Source: Cladophialophora immunda
Lineage: Eukaryota > Ascomycota > Eurotiomycetes > Chaetothyriales > Herpotrichiellaceae
Direction: 5' to 3'
Assembly: GCF_000835495.1 (NCBI RefSeq)
Contig: NW_015622541.1
Location: forward strand, 5,642,001 to 5,706,000
Length of the DNA stretch: 64,000 bases
The notes beneath the pieces are model-generated. The model saw only the letters and a program-made list of their open reading frames with translations, was not told the DNA's origin and ran no database searches. The translations under genes and the position numbers were made by a program. Below are positions 1 to 11,094 of the stretch, piece by piece (the stretch's first letter is position 1; each line of letters starts with the position of its first letter).

Positions 1-399
1 GCCAGCAAGAACCCAAATTGTCAAATTATATAACTCGGGCCGGCCTGAGAGCCTCAAGAAGGAAGGATTTGGCGCTTTCAATCTCGCCGAACATGTTTCG
101 ACAATGGTAGATTCTATTAATGCGAAAGTGGAGGGGCCACGGCTCAGCAGGGGACGTGGTTTTTGGTCCTTGCCGTTTTTATTGTCCTCACACAGTTCGT
201 GCAGGTATTTACATGTCAGAACTCGTTTTGAAAGATGTCGCCTGACCCTCTGTAGATGATGCCCTATGGGAGCCAACAGCGCACTCACAATCGGAAGAGA
301 CCATGGTGCAACCAAACATCAGTCGGCATGGAATGTTGTCAGGTATCCGTTAGTCGACAGCAAATTCTTCTAGAATCTCCCCTGATGCGTTCCATGCCA

Positions 400-1706
400 A
401 CTTGACTCAGGGCGCATTCGTGCTCGTGGGCGGTCGTTTGGGTATGATAACTGGCCACAAAAATACTGTCTTACTCGCCGGAGCATCGTGGTTAGTGTGT
501 TCTCGTTAGTCTCGGGATTTACGAGAAACCTGATCGCTCTTTGCACGATGCGACCTTTGACGGGTATTGGAGGAGCACTGATGGTTCTCAGCGCCCTCGC
601 GTTGCTGACTATCACTTCCCTCCCGCCGGGAGGGGGAGGCATGGGAAATGTGAGTACTCCCTGTTCATCGAGCTGGTGCTGAGGTGGACTTATGGCTCTT
701 TTGCCCCGGGTCGGCGTACCGGGTCTACTTACATTTGAAGCATTGCTGACTGCATGACACGTTCCAGTTTCAGGTTGGGAGTCTTTACCCTCCTTCTGAT
801 GCACTGTTCAACTTACGGAGTCAAGTCAGTATCTTCGGTGCCATGGCGCCTCTAGATGCCGCCGGGTTAAGCATTTCCCCGGACCCTTTGTCCTGCCACT
901 CCCATGTAAGTAGCTGTTTTTCTTCATGTCAGCAAGTGTAAATACAGCCAAAAGTGTCATACCTAACAGATTGTGTAGGGCTATGCAAGCCAGCCAGACT
1001 TGCCTCTCAATATTTGGAAAGCTCCTTCTGTCTTACCGATGATAACTGTGACATTCTTTACAGTCGCAGCCGTGGGGATTCACATCTGGTACTCACCTCG
1101 TCATGTGTGGAATGTCGGTGTCCGTGAATATTCCCTGTTGCTGAACGGCGCCCATACTAGCCACTCGCCGTGTGTGGAACACTCGCTGCGTTTGTGAGTG
1201 GTAGGATCGTTCGACATGTTCCAGCAGAGTGAGTCCTCCTGCCAGAGTGTTCTTGAGCTTCGAGCATGCTCAGACTTGTTCTACCGGTGTTTGCGTTCCT
1301 GGACGGATATATCATGGCCCTTGGATCCCTGGATACAGGTACCGGCTTAATCCTTATCGCCACGCAATCTTCGCGACAAACCTCCTGGGCGCAGACATTC
1401 CCGTCCCTGGTAGTTGTCTCCTTTGAGCCAGATGTCATCTTGACAGCCGCTCAAATCGTCGCTTCCAACGCTGTCAAGAGGAAGCACCAAGGCATAGCTG
1501 GCTCTTTGGTTGGGGCCCTGTCATCCTAGGACTTGAGCACGGGGCTTGGCTTCGCTGCGACTGTGGAGGCATATACGGACGACCATGGAACGAAGGTTGT
1601 ACAGGGATACCGCCACGCGCTGTATTTGGGGGTTGGAAGTGCAGGGGCGGCCGTGGTTCTAGCGTTGCTGTTTGTGAAGATTCCCAAATATCAAAGAGAG
1701 GGATAG
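400..1706 (+). pseudogene. Decayed DHA2-family MFS transporter
   Basis: Three stretches resemble a 14-TM drug:H+ antiporter in the right order. The first is the helix 2/3 loop (AFVLVGGRLGMITGHK, then a segment with FSLVSGFTRNLIAL in another frame from about 488). The second is a short block GAMAPL near 840. The third is a C-terminal part from about 1390 (SWAQTFPSLVVVSFEPD, AAQIVASNAVKRKHQGIAGS) that runs in one frame through TAG 1527-1529 to TAG 1704-1706, passing LSTGLGFAATVEAY. The change of frame near 485, the internal stop and the weak middle (about 900-1250) point to a broken gene. A possible intron starts at GTGAGT 651. Some breaks may be unrecognised introns, but the TAG at 1527 lies inside well-conserved sequence. 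No functional product is expected. Confidence 0.6.
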
Positions 1707-2792
1707 GATGAGACGACAGCCCCAGCGCTGACACAGGCGTAGACGACAAGGCTATCTCTTAGATCAGTTTATGTGGATATGGTGGACGGTCAGGGATGCA
1801 TTTCAACCTCTGGATATAGAATCGGTTCTTCCAATGGCTGTTGCCGCGTTCTCACAATGCTAAATAAGATTGCCTGAGCGAAGAAAGCAAGCCTCGAGGG
1901 GTTCAGTACATTGACTCGAATGGGACGAGCCCAAACACATTTCCCGTCCTCCTCCTTTTGAGGCAAAGCTCTTTGGACACCCCTTGGACTTACCTTCCGT
2001 CGTTGGATTAGACTGCGCCAGCCGAAATCTGATTGTCCCCATTGACGCGTACGCACGGGGCAAATTACTGATAGGCACCGTTCGGCCGTCTCCCGGCGCC
2101 CATCTACGTGGGCTAATAACCCCAGACCATTCTCACCAAGATAGATATTCCACATGAGAAAAGGGGGTGGTGGTTGTTTAGGACTCTACCGCGGAACGCC
2201 GGAGCTTCACCACCCTCCACCCTCCGTCTGCGTAGGCTACTCATGAGGGGCGAGGGCTAAGGCGAGCTTCCTGATCAGTCGTTCTAGACTTTGTCGCACA
2301 ACGGCAGCGCTGAAGCTGACGTTGTCGCGGCTCTTGCGTTTGGCTCGGACAACATGCCCTGCCCCTTGCAGGTGGAGAGTTGGGCTTTGGAAGGTGGCTG
2401 CTTGTCCAGGATTTGTTATTCGTACCTAGGTACTATCGGTGTGGAGAGGTAGTACCTAGTAAGTATGAGCAAGGGCCGCCATTCTCACCTGTCTTTCTGT
2501 CGTGCCGAATACAGGCAGTCATACGGAACCTCTCCAGGCATATATTTGTTTTGTCGTTTCAGCTAGTCGCTGAGGAGAGCCGGGTTGATTATTATGGCGG
2601 CGTTGTGAGTGGAGTTAAGTCCCAATCTGACCTCTGGAGGAAAGGTCTATCTACATACATCAATTGCAGAAGCGTCTCGAAGGAAGGGATAGAAAGGAGT
2701 ACAACTTTAGCTAAAGAGGCACAGCGCCTGGAGAGATCATAATTCGTGCATTCATTTCCACCGAAGAAATAATATCTTTTGACGAGAACACC
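1707..2792. other. Intergenic, no gene recognised
   Basis: No open frame here resembles a known protein. An AT-poor ACCTAGGTAC-type motif occurs near 2426. The last few hundred bases are the upstream region of the short-chain dehydrogenase gene. Confidence 0.5.
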
Positions 2793-3659
2793 ATGACGTT
2801 TAGCACCAAAGTCGAGCACTTCGAACCATATGGCAGGCTGTCGCCCGCCAAGTTGGCTTCGGAGTTTGCGTCGACGAATGTCTTAATAAGTGGCGGCGGG
2901 TATGGCATAGGGGCCTCCATCGCACGCGCCTTCGCAGAAGCACACGCGGCCAGTATCGTCCTTGCAGGCCGTACGGAGTCGAAATTGAGGGCCACAGCCG
3001 AGGAGATCAAGACTGTGTATCCCGGAACCATGGTTGAGTACCGCACTGTCGATATCACATCGGAGGACTCAGTCAAGGCCATGTTTTCTTCACTGGACAG
3101 GCCAGTCGATGTGCTGATCAACAATGCCGGATACCTGGCCAATCCTGAGAATTTTGTCAGTGCAGATCTGAAGGAGTGGTGGCGATCGTTTGAAGTCAAC
3201 GTCCTCGGCACTGCATTCGTCCTGCAGCAGTTCTTACAAGCACGAGCGAAGCAAAGCGCAACGAGTCAGGCCGTTGTGGTGAATATCAACACCCTCGGCG
3301 CTTACAGCTTCCTTGTACCGTTCCTCTCAGCATACGGCGCCAGCAAGGCTGCAATGTGGAGAATGATGGAGTTGATAACCGTGGACATTCAAGCGACGAC
3401 AGTACTACCCGGCGGGGCTAGGATCATTTCCGTGCATCCCGGGTTTGTCAAGACTGCAATGGCAGACAAATCTGGGCTAGATAGCTTCTTCACACCAACG
3501 AACCCCCAGCTTGCGGCCGAGTTTGTCGTCTGGGCTGCAAGCGAGGAAGCATCCTTTCTGGCGAATCGACTGGCTTGGGCCAACTGGGACTTGGATGAGC
3601 TGGTTGCGAGGAAGCAGGAGATTGTGGAAAAGGATATGCTGAGGAGCGCTTTGTCCTGA
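2793..3659 (+). CDS. Short-chain dehydrogenase/reductase
   Basis: A 288-aa classical-type SDR, probably a cytosolic NAD(P)-dependent oxidoreductase; the substrate cannot be told. Residues 34-40 (GGGYGIG) form the dinucleotide-binding turn, a variant of TGxxxGIG. AGR at 58-60 is followed by a typical D87 after the next strand. NNAG lies at 110-113, N135 is in EVNVLG, and the active-site YxxxK is Y181/K185 (AYGASKAA). HPGFVKTAM follows in the usual place. The expected catalytic Ser, about 13 residues before Tyr, reads Thr167 (NINTLG). Single exon. The start ATG follows a pyrimidine-poor leader and gives a normal N-terminus for the family. No signal peptide or membrane segment is seen. It is on the same strand as HIS4, 500 bp upstream of it, and a shared role is not implied. 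Confidence 0.9.
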   Translation: MTFSTKVEHFEPYGRLSPAKLASEFASTNVLISGGGYGIGASIARAFAEAHAASIVLAGRTESKLRATAEEIKTVYPGTMVEYRTVDITSEDSVKAMFSSLDRPVDVLINNAGYLANPENFVSADLKEWWRSFEVNVLGTAFVLQQFLQARAKQSATSQAVVVNINTLGAYSFLVPFLSAYGASKAAMWRMMELITVDIQATTVLPGGARIISVHPGFVKTAMADKSGLDSFFTPTNPQLAAEFVVWAASEEASFLANRLAWANWDLDELVARKQEIVEKDMLRSALS

Positions 3660-4159
3660 CACGGGATTATAGGTCAGAGAGTTGGTGGTTGCAGCCATTT
3701 GATGATGACTTTCACATGTCGTCCGATTTCTTTCCCTTTTCTCCCCTCTAGTAAAGTGGCCTGATGTGAGGAATGGCCAGTAGCGTCGATATTACGTCCG
3801 CTGACATGTGAATCTCGATAAACATCTGCGTCCAAAAGCGAGCCACGCGGTCGACAGTGAGGAACGTCAATGGATGGTGGTAGTAGAGAACCTGCACGAG
3901 CTGCCTGCGGATTGGAGTAAATGTTCCGGGTTCCGGATTTCTCGGATGACCTTCCCTTCCAGGCTTATCGTTATCGGCGCTATCGATACGGGTCGAGGGG
4001 CCGCCGTCTCCACCTGCGCAGCCACTGCAGCCACTGCAAATTGAATTGTTGAGCTTCCGACACCGCAGTCACTTTTTATTCCCTGCGATTTTTCTCCCCT
4101 CACTCCACGGTTCACATTTTGTATCTGCGACAATTAGACCCTGCAACTTGTTCCAAGAG
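3660..4159. other. Intergenic and HIS4 leader
   Basis: It contains the 3' end of the dehydrogenase transcript and the promoter and leader of HIS4. An in-frame upstream ATG exists at 4046, but it would add a 38-residue non-conserved extension. I did not find a clear TGACTC-type general amino-acid control site. Confidence 0.5.
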
Positions 4160-7039
4160 ATGGGTACAGGCCTCTTGGTTTCCGTCGATCCAGAGGACAT
4201 TCTCAAGGAGGATTCCAACGGCCTTACTCTTGATCAGGTAGCCTACCTTGGGCACTGTCTGGTCGAAGTCACTCCAGAGACATTCGAATCCGATCTTGCG
4301 TTTCTGCGGCGGAATTTCCCCCAACTCGACATATACCTCGATGTTCGGAAGTTGAAGAGTTGGGACAATGTCATTGACGTCCTGAACAATGGGGCATCCA
4401 AAATATTCGTCACTTTTGAGCAGCTGAAAGCTCTGTCGCAAGAGCCTACCATTTCCGCGGATCGCTTGGTGTTGACTATCTCCCTTGTCAATCCGAAAAC
4501 GGATATTACGAAACTCAAGGCCTTTCTCGATGACAACCCGCAGTGGAAGACGGCGGAATGGGCATTCGATGGTGATAAAGGAAACGAGTATGTCGATACC
4601 GTGCTGAAAGAGCTGGATAATTATCCTCCGAGTCATGATCAGACAATATTCGTCTCAGTCGCGAGCGAGACTGATGGAAGGAATCTGTTGCACGAATACC
4701 CTGGAAATGCTCTGATTGTCTCCTCTAAAAAATTGACCTTCGACCCCTCGAAGGAGAAAAACAAGGGTTTGATCTCTGCCGTGGAATTGATCGTCGCTGG
4801 GGCCACCGCGGATCGAAAAACTGGCCTCTACGCGACTACGGTAGTTGATGAGCGCGGCGTTGCGCTGGGCTTGGTTTGGAGCAGCAAAGAAAGCATTGCC
4901 GAAGCACTCAAGACCGGAACAGGAGTTTACCAAAGTCGAAAAAGAGGCCTTTGGCACAAGGGTGCCTCGAGCGGAGACATTCAGGAACTCATCAGTATCG
5001 GCTTCGATTGTGACAAGGACTGCCTGATTTTCAGGGTTCACCAGAAGGGCCAGGGATTCTGCCATCTGAGAACAATGTCATGCTGGGGCAAGGTTTCTGG
5101 ACTCTCCAGGCTACAGCGTACATTGCAACAACGCAAGGTTGAAGCACCTGAAGGTTCCTACACTGCTCGACTGTTCAACGACCCCAAGCTTGTCAATGCA
5201 AAAATCAAAGAAGAGGCAGATGAGCTTTGCGCAGCTACTTCAAAGGAAGAGATTGCGTCAGAGGCCGCTGATCTACTCTTCTTCGCTCTCGCCCGATGCA
5301 TTGCCGCGGACGTCACTCTGGAAGACATCGAGAAGAACCTCGACCTGAAGAGTCTGAAAGTGAAGAGACGAAAGGGCGATGCCAAACCCCAGTACGTCGA
5401 GGAGACGCCTGTCGCTGAAAAGTCACCACCCGAGACCAACGGCGTCCATGGCCACAAAGATGAAGAAGTCAAGGAGGCCGCATCTGTTCCAAAAGACCCC
5501 TCAGATCCTGCTGGTAAGACAGAATCTGGTCGGATACAACTGAAACGATTTTCTACGTCGCAAACTTTCTCGGACGACATCTTGAAAGCCGCTCTACAAC
5601 GACCTTCGCAAAAGTCCAACGAGAAAATCATGTCTCTGGTCCATCCTATTATTGCTGATGTTCGTGCCAACGGCGACTCTGCTGTTCTAAAATATACCCA
5701 TAAATTTGAGAAAGCTACTGGACTGAAATCCCCTGTACTAAAAGCACCCTTCCCTAAGTCGCTTATGCAACTTCCCGAAGACACCATCAAAGCGATCAAC
5801 ACTTCATACGACAATATCCTCAAATTCCATGCTGCCCAGAAACCGTCAGCACCACTGGTCGTGGAGACAATGCCCGGCGTGACCTGCTCCCGGTTTTCGA
5901 GACCAATTGAGAAAGTTGGTTTATATATTCCTGGCGGCACGGCGGTATTGCCCTCAACGGCTCTTATGCTCGGTGTCCCGGCCATGGCCGCAGGATGTAA
6001 GAACATCGTCCTCGCATCACCACCGAGATCTGACGGCACCGTCACTCCGGAAATCGTGTACATTGCGCACAAAGTCGGGGCTGAAGCCATCGTTCTAGCG
6101 GGCGGTGCTCAGGCTGTCGCCGCCATGGCCTATGGCACAGAATCTGTCACCAAGGTCGATAAAATCCTTGGGCCTGGCAATCAGTTTGTCACGGCCGCGA
6201 AGATGATCGTCAGCAACGATACATCCGCCGCGGTCTCAATTGATATGCCAGCTGGTCCGTCTGAAGTGCTGGTTATTGCGGACAAAACTGCCGATCCCGC
6301 TTTTGTTGCCAGTGACTTACTCAGCCAAGCCGAGCATGGCACAGACAGCCAAGTGGTCCTGATCGCCATTGATCTAAGCGAAGATCAGCTCCAAGCAATT
6401 GAAGATGAAGTGCACAAGCAGGCGCACGAACTTCCGAGGGTGGATATTGTTCGGGGGGCAATCGAACACAGTGTGACTATCTCAGTGGGCACCCTCAAAG
6501 AAGCATTGAAGTGGTCGAATTACTATGCACCTGAACATCTAATTCTGCAAATTGCTAACCCTCGCGCCGCGTTACCCGATGTTCAGAATGCAGGTTCCGT
6601 GTTCATCGGAGGGTGGACGCCCGAGTCTGTGGGTGATTACTCCGCAGGCGTGAACCACAGCTTGCCGACCTACGGCTATGCGAAGCAATACAGCGGGGTC
6701 AACCTCGGCAGTTTCATGAAGAATATCACTAGCAGCGAAGTTACGGAGCAGGGTGTTGGCGAAGTAGGGTACGCAGTCATGGAGCTTGCAAGATGTGAAG
6801 GCCTTGATGCCCATCGACGAGCCATGGAACTACGCTTGGAGAAGCTTGGCCTGGTAAAGAAGAACGGCTTACAGACAAAAAACGGTCCCGTGGAGAGTCA
6901 GACACCTGAGCCAAAAGTCAAGGTCCATGACGCATCACCAGAGGAGAGTCTCAAGTCAGCTGTTGTCAATGACCAAGAAGATCAGGATGGTGTGCCTACA
7001 GGCCAAGAAGCCGACACGCAGCCAGAGGTCAAAGCCTGA
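4160..7039 (+). CDS. his4: Trifunctional histidine biosynthesis protein HIS4
   Basis: A 959-aa protein carrying steps 2, 3 and 10 of histidine synthesis: phosphoribosyl-ATP pyrophosphohydrolase, phosphoribosyl-AMP cyclohydrolase and histidinol dehydrogenase. An N-terminal region of about 200 aa, usual in fungal HIS4, is followed by the cyclohydrolase part (VDERGVALGLVWSS, SRKRGLWHKGA). Next comes the pyrophosphohydrolase helix bundle (KIKEEADELCAA, ASEAADLLFFALAR), and from about residue 480 the dehydrogenase (YIPGGTAVLPS, ILGPGNQFVTAAK, DMPAGPSEV). QAEHGTDSQ and ESVGDYSAGVNH supply Gln/His and Asp metal ligands. Start: ATG 4160 is preferred over in-frame ATG 4046 because conservation begins there. 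Odd: after LRLEKLGL there is a charged, low-complexity tail of about 68 residues not expected in the family. Single exon, cytosolic. Confidence 0.96.
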   Translation: MGTGLLVSVDPEDILKEDSNGLTLDQVAYLGHCLVEVTPETFESDLAFLRRNFPQLDIYLDVRKLKSWDNVIDVLNNGASKIFVTFEQLKALSQEPTISADRLVLTISLVNPKTDITKLKAFLDDNPQWKTAEWAFDGDKGNEYVDTVLKELDNYPPSHDQTIFVSVASETDGRNLLHEYPGNALIVSSKKLTFDPSKEKNKGLISAVELIVAGATADRKTGLYATTVVDERGVALGLVWSSKESIAEALKTGTGVYQSRKRGLWHKGASSGDIQELISIGFDCDKDCLIFRVHQKGQGFCHLRTMSCWGKVSGLSRLQRTLQQRKVEAPEGSYTARLFNDPKLVNAKIKEEADELCAATSKEEIASEAADLLFFALARCIAADVTLEDIEKNLDLKSLKVKRRKGDAKPQYVEETPVAEKSPPETNGVHGHKDEEVKEAASVPKDPSDPAGKTESGRIQLKRFSTSQTFSDDILKAALQRPSQKSNEKIMSLVHPIIADVRANGDSAVLKYTHKFEKATGLKSPVLKAPFPKSLMQLPEDTIKAINTSYDNILKFHAAQKPSAPLVVETMPGVTCSRFSRPIEKVGLYIPGGTAVLPSTALMLGVPAMAAGCKNIVLASPPRSDGTVTPEIVYIAHKVGAEAIVLAGGAQAVAAMAYGTESVTKVDKILGPGNQFVTAAKMIVSNDTSAAVSIDMPAGPSEVLVIADKTADPAFVASDLLSQAEHGTDSQVVLIAIDLSEDQLQAIEDEVHKQAHELPRVDIVRGAIEHSVTISVGTLKEALKWSNYYAPEHLILQIANPRAALPDVQNAGSVFIGGWTPESVGDYSAGVNHSLPTYGYAKQYSGVNLGSFMKNITSSEVTEQGVGEVGYAVMELARCEGLDAHRRAMELRLEKLGLVKKNGLQTKNGPVESQTPEPKVKVHDASPEESLKSAVVNDQEDQDGVPTGQEADTQPEVKA

Positions 7040-7397
7040 AAGCGATGAGGCCGTGTTCGTTATATTGTGTCGGTTAATCTTACGAAGGGATTATTCTATA
7101 GATCTGGATACCATCGAATGGCTTAGACTGCGCAACGAGGTTACTCACTGGAAGATCAATAATACAAAGTTGGTCCGCCGAGGCTGACCAATCATTGCCG
7201 AGCTTAAGACATCGCAAGGCTGCGTATAGTGTTCGGAACAGTATTATTCCGAAGGCACCAACCTACGCGATCGCTGACAATTTGAAACAGCATCAGTCTC
7301 AAAGCCGTTCTCTTCTTATCACTCGCCGATCCTGATTTTATCTTTGACGAAATCGGCCATAGTTCATGACATCTAGAAGTTTTGGCCACATTGAGCG
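7040..7397. other. Intergenic region between his4 and a regulator gene
   Basis: It holds the his4 3' flank and the upstream region of the Zn2Cys6 gene. No further gene is seen. Confidence 0.5.
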
Positions 7398-9585
7398 ATG
7401 AATCCCTCTGAAGACCCTGAAATCCACAGTGATGGGAGCGAAGAGAGCGACGATGCCGCTGCCCCCAAAGCCAGAACCGTCAGGTCTAGCCGAGCGTGTA
7501 TAACTTGCAGGCGGATGAAAACAAGATGCGAAATCGACGAAGCACTAGGGAACGCGTGTAAATTGTGCATTCGGGCCCGTCGACAATGCATTATGCAGGA
7601 TCTACCCCGACGAAGGAAAAGAAAGACTACCGAACGAGTTGCAGATCTCGAGCAGAAAATCAATGCGCTCACGGCACTTTTGAGCGCCAACGAGTCGAAC
7701 AGCCCTGTAGATCACAAGAAACTGGCCAGTGCCCATGGCGACTCGACTGGGACTTCGGCGTCCAAGGTGCAGACATTAGCCAAACCCGACAATACCCTCA
7801 TCGCGGAAGCGTTGTCTCGCGGCTTGTTCACCTGGGAAACTGCCTGTAAGGCTTTTGAACGATACAAGAATGAAATGTGCCGCTACTTCCCGTTCGTGGT
7901 CTTTGCTTCTGGCTCTGACGCCGCCGCCGTCAAACAACAACAGCCGCTCTTGTTCTTCGCCGTCATTACTGTTAGCCTGGCTTCAATGCAAACAACCGTC
8001 GATGCCGAACTATGCGACATGCTCATCAAAGATTTAGCCTTACGAGTCGTATACACTGGTGAACGGTCTCTCGAACTTGTGCAGACTTTAATTGTCCACA
8101 TCTTGTTCTACGGCAGGGCCAAAAACATGCGAGATCTCAATTTCAACCAGATGGTGCATATTGCCAGCACAATGGCGCTTGATATCGGCTTGGGCAGACG
8201 ACCTCATAAATCAACCTTGACGCAAAGAACTGATCCCCATCAACTGGAATCACTCGCAGGGCGACGGGCATGGCTGGGGTGCTACTATATGGGGACGAGG
8301 TGAGACCGCTACCAATCCTTTTGAGCGGTAGCTGACAGATCTACTCAGTGTTTCAATGTCACTTCGCCACCCCGCCTTCGTTCGCTGGTCTGTGTACACC
8401 GAGGAATGCTTGGACGTCCTCTCCGATGAGGCGTCTGTCTTACCAAGCGATATGTGGCTATGTGACTTGATACGTATCCAACATATTGCAGAAGATGCCT
8501 CAGTCACATTCTCAATGGATGACCCTGGTGCTATTGTCACACTCCGCGACGTCAAGATTCAGTATCAGATCCGAGGCTTTCGTCAGCAATTGGACTATTG
8601 GCGTCGTCATGCCAAAACGGACTTGACTTTGCGTAAGTTACCAGGAAGATGGGTATGTCGCAGAAGCTGACTCCGGCGTTTCGTAGCCTACGTTCGCCAT
8701 GTTGCCGCATGCACCGATCTCTTCATCCATGAAATAGCCCTGCATCCGGAACATGACATCGACGACCTCCGTTCACCACTCCGTACTGCTCTTGCGCCGC
8801 CTGCTGCAGCCGTTGAGAGTATGACATCAAAGTTCAAAGACTTACATTTCATTCCTGCAAGAGTAGAGGCATTGTTTGCTTGCCTCGCTGCAATTCACGA
8901 ATGCTTTGACGCATTTCTCTCCATAGGCTTCGCTTCCATGTGCAGCTTGCCAAACATTTTCTTTGTACGCACGGGTTATGCAGCTCGAGCACTTCGCAAA
9001 TTACTCAATATATGCGATAGCCAGGCAGAGTTTGAAGGGAGATCCCACGTCGACGTTCGAGACCTGAAATTCGAAGAGTATTTGACTGCAATCATCGATG
9101 TACTCAGGAGAGTCCATGCTCAAAATAACTCTGTTGTGGCGAGAGCGTTCTGCTTGGTTCTTTCACAGATCAAGACACAGGGACTCAATTCATCCAAATT
9201 GCTTTCTGCGATGAAGCGAGCGGATGAGGCTGCGACAACGAGATCAAGAGTCAGTCCGACATCTGCCTCCTCCATGCCGTCAAATGAGCGCTTCGACCTT
9301 CCCTGCCTACATAGCGACGAGAGCCAACAGTCACAACGAACGGAATCTCTTACATACGATTCTGGTGACCTGAATAGTGCACCTCCACCCCAGCTGCCCC
9401 ACGACCAGATTCCCTTGGATGCACAAACTCAAGCAAAAAGTGCACAGTGGCTGGAGAATGATACGGACGACGCCTTCATGAGTGGTATTGATGTTTTGCA
9501 GTGGTTTGAACAGGACTTGGCCTTTGATGATCCCGCAGCGTACGACTACGACAGTCAACTCACGGCCCGGTATTGGCAACAATAA
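7398..9585 (+). CDS. Zn2Cys6 transcription factor, three exons
   Basis: Predicted 694-aa nuclear regulator. Exons 7398-8299, 8349-8632 and 8687-9585 are joined by introns with GTGAGA..CAG and GTAAGT..TAG ends, and the phases add up. The binuclear cluster is C34-x2-C37-x6-C44-x10-C54-x2-C57-x6-C64, flanked by basic residues (RRRKRKTTER) and a short coiled coil (VADLEQKINALTALL). The middle matches the fungal-specific regulator domain: after splicing, YYMGT joins SVSMSLRHPAFVRW and a WTPY-like helix ECLDVL. The C-terminal 100 residues are Ser/Gln/Asp-rich, as in activation regions. The N-terminus is acidic (EESDDAAAP). The target genes are unknown. The neighbouring stretch to 14.6 kb holds three more regulator-type genes or remnants. 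It could regulate nearby metabolism, but no biosynthetic core enzyme is present. Confidence 0.9.
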
Positions 9586-9927
9586 TATTTCCGTTGACAC
9601 TGTGAATGCTCGACGACCTCTGAGAGATTGTTGAATCAGCCATGCTGGATGATGTGCGATATGCCAGTGACAACCTCCACGCAATCGTTCCGCCTATGTT
9701 TCAGAACATCAAGGATTTTGGCTCGCACAATTGAAGAAGCCGGTGTAATCAACCGAGACTGCACTGACAATACCTTCCACCTACTTCTATCATCTCGGAG
9801 ACTTCAACGTTGTCCTAATAAAGTCTTGCAACCAACCTTACGCTTACCACCTTCTATCTTCCTCTGCCTCCTTATCAGTTCCTAAGCAGTGGCCAATCTC
9901 GTGTTCGTCCAGTACGCCTAGGTCCTT
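9586..9927. other. Short gap between convergent regulator genes
   Basis: It lies between the end of the + strand Zn2Cys6 gene and the end of the - strand remnant. No gene is seen. Confidence 0.45.
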
Positions 9928-10614
9928 CTAAACGATGGAGGGGACCTCAGAGAGGTGTCTCTCCGTGTACATGAGGCTTGTTAGAAGTTTCAAGACATCG
10001 CCGTGTCCACCAAGCCTAAGAACATTAAGACTCTGCTTCAAATGTGACACGAACCACATTCGATCTCCCGCGGGCACCGACAAATCGACCCCATAAATGC
10101 ACACCCAGAGGGCCAAGCGAACAATTCCATGTTCGAACTACTCCATATGTGACGAATTCATTGCTTCCAGTTCCTGTCTCAGTTGCAGCGCCAGTGATGT
10201 CGCAATTGTCCCCGGAAAGGTCCCTGAGAAGGTTGACATGTCTGCGATCAATAGCACCAGTTAGACGACATTTTGCTCCCGAGAAAGATTCTTCAGGTAC
10301 GGGAGACTTAATAGATGGTAATCTACGCGATCCACCATGCTTGTCGCCATTGCATAATCTCCAAGACTCATCCTCGTCAAGCGCGCGGACAATGCAGTTT
10401 CCTTCGTCAACATGAGGTTTCTCTGCCATGGAATATAGGATAGTGTGTGGGGTCCCGATAGCTTCACTGCTGGGATACCGAATTCCTGAGCCAGATCCGA
10501 CATGGTTGTTATAGGATGGTTGTTCGATGCTCTTTCCTCTTTGTCCGACCGGGTGGTGTTCGCATAAGAAGTTGAGGCAAGGATTGGAGGTTCTTGACAC
10601 ACCAGACAAGCCAA
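9928..10614 (-). pseudogene. Remnant of a fungal-specific transcription factor domain
   Basis: One frame of 229 codons runs from about 10614 to TAG 9928-9930 and reads like the C-terminal part of a Fungal_trans_2-type regulator: SLGDYAMATSMVDRVDYHLL, LALQLRQELEAMNSSHME, then IVRLALWVCIYGVDLSVPAG and RMWFVSHL. The last block follows the LLLW..x..GG..W(F)xxxL pattern also seen in the gene at 12833-14636. The frame is broken by TAA (10261-10263) and TAG (10138-10140), and no GT..AG pair removes either cleanly. No DNA-binding domain was found upstream. It may once have been part of a longer gene extending toward 11 kb. The family assignment is a pattern match and is moderately uncertain. Confidence 0.5.
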
Positions 10615-11094
10615 ATTTATTGTACTGCTAGGGGGCCAAGTCGGCGTTCGACTAGCGACAGAAGGCTTTTTTCCTTACACCAGCGACGGTGACATCGCAC
10701 AAGGCGATTTGATCAGCAGTCTTTTGTGCCGGCACCGCCCCCACTGGCCTACTTTGAGATCGACACATTACTGTTGAAACGAGATCTGCTGCCCAGAATG
10801 GTCTCATCGCTCCCATGAGATTACCTTTGGGCGCCTGATGGAAACAATCTCTGCCGGACAACCAATTCTCTTTCCCGCCGGCACCCTCCCACAGGTGCAG
10901 ATCTCGAGCACGAACGGTACGGTTCCAGGACCCTAAGCAAGAAACCAAGCGGGAGAATTGGGGTCGATGTATCCCGGGTCGATCTCTGCCACTGACCCTT
11001 GTTCCTCTGTCCTGCGCACCCAGAGAAGACTTTCAACGAGCCTTCGAATCCACGATAATCTGGTCCATATGGAATCACAATCCAAAGCTCCTCT
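10615..11094. other. Gap between regulator remnant and bZIP gene
   Basis: Short open frames on the minus strand (for example 10652-10948) do not resemble a known protein. They may be further debris of the adjacent remnant. Confidence 0.35.

Noticed and set aside
5158..6090. 310-codon antisense ORF within his4
   Set aside because: Shadow frame of a strongly conserved gene.
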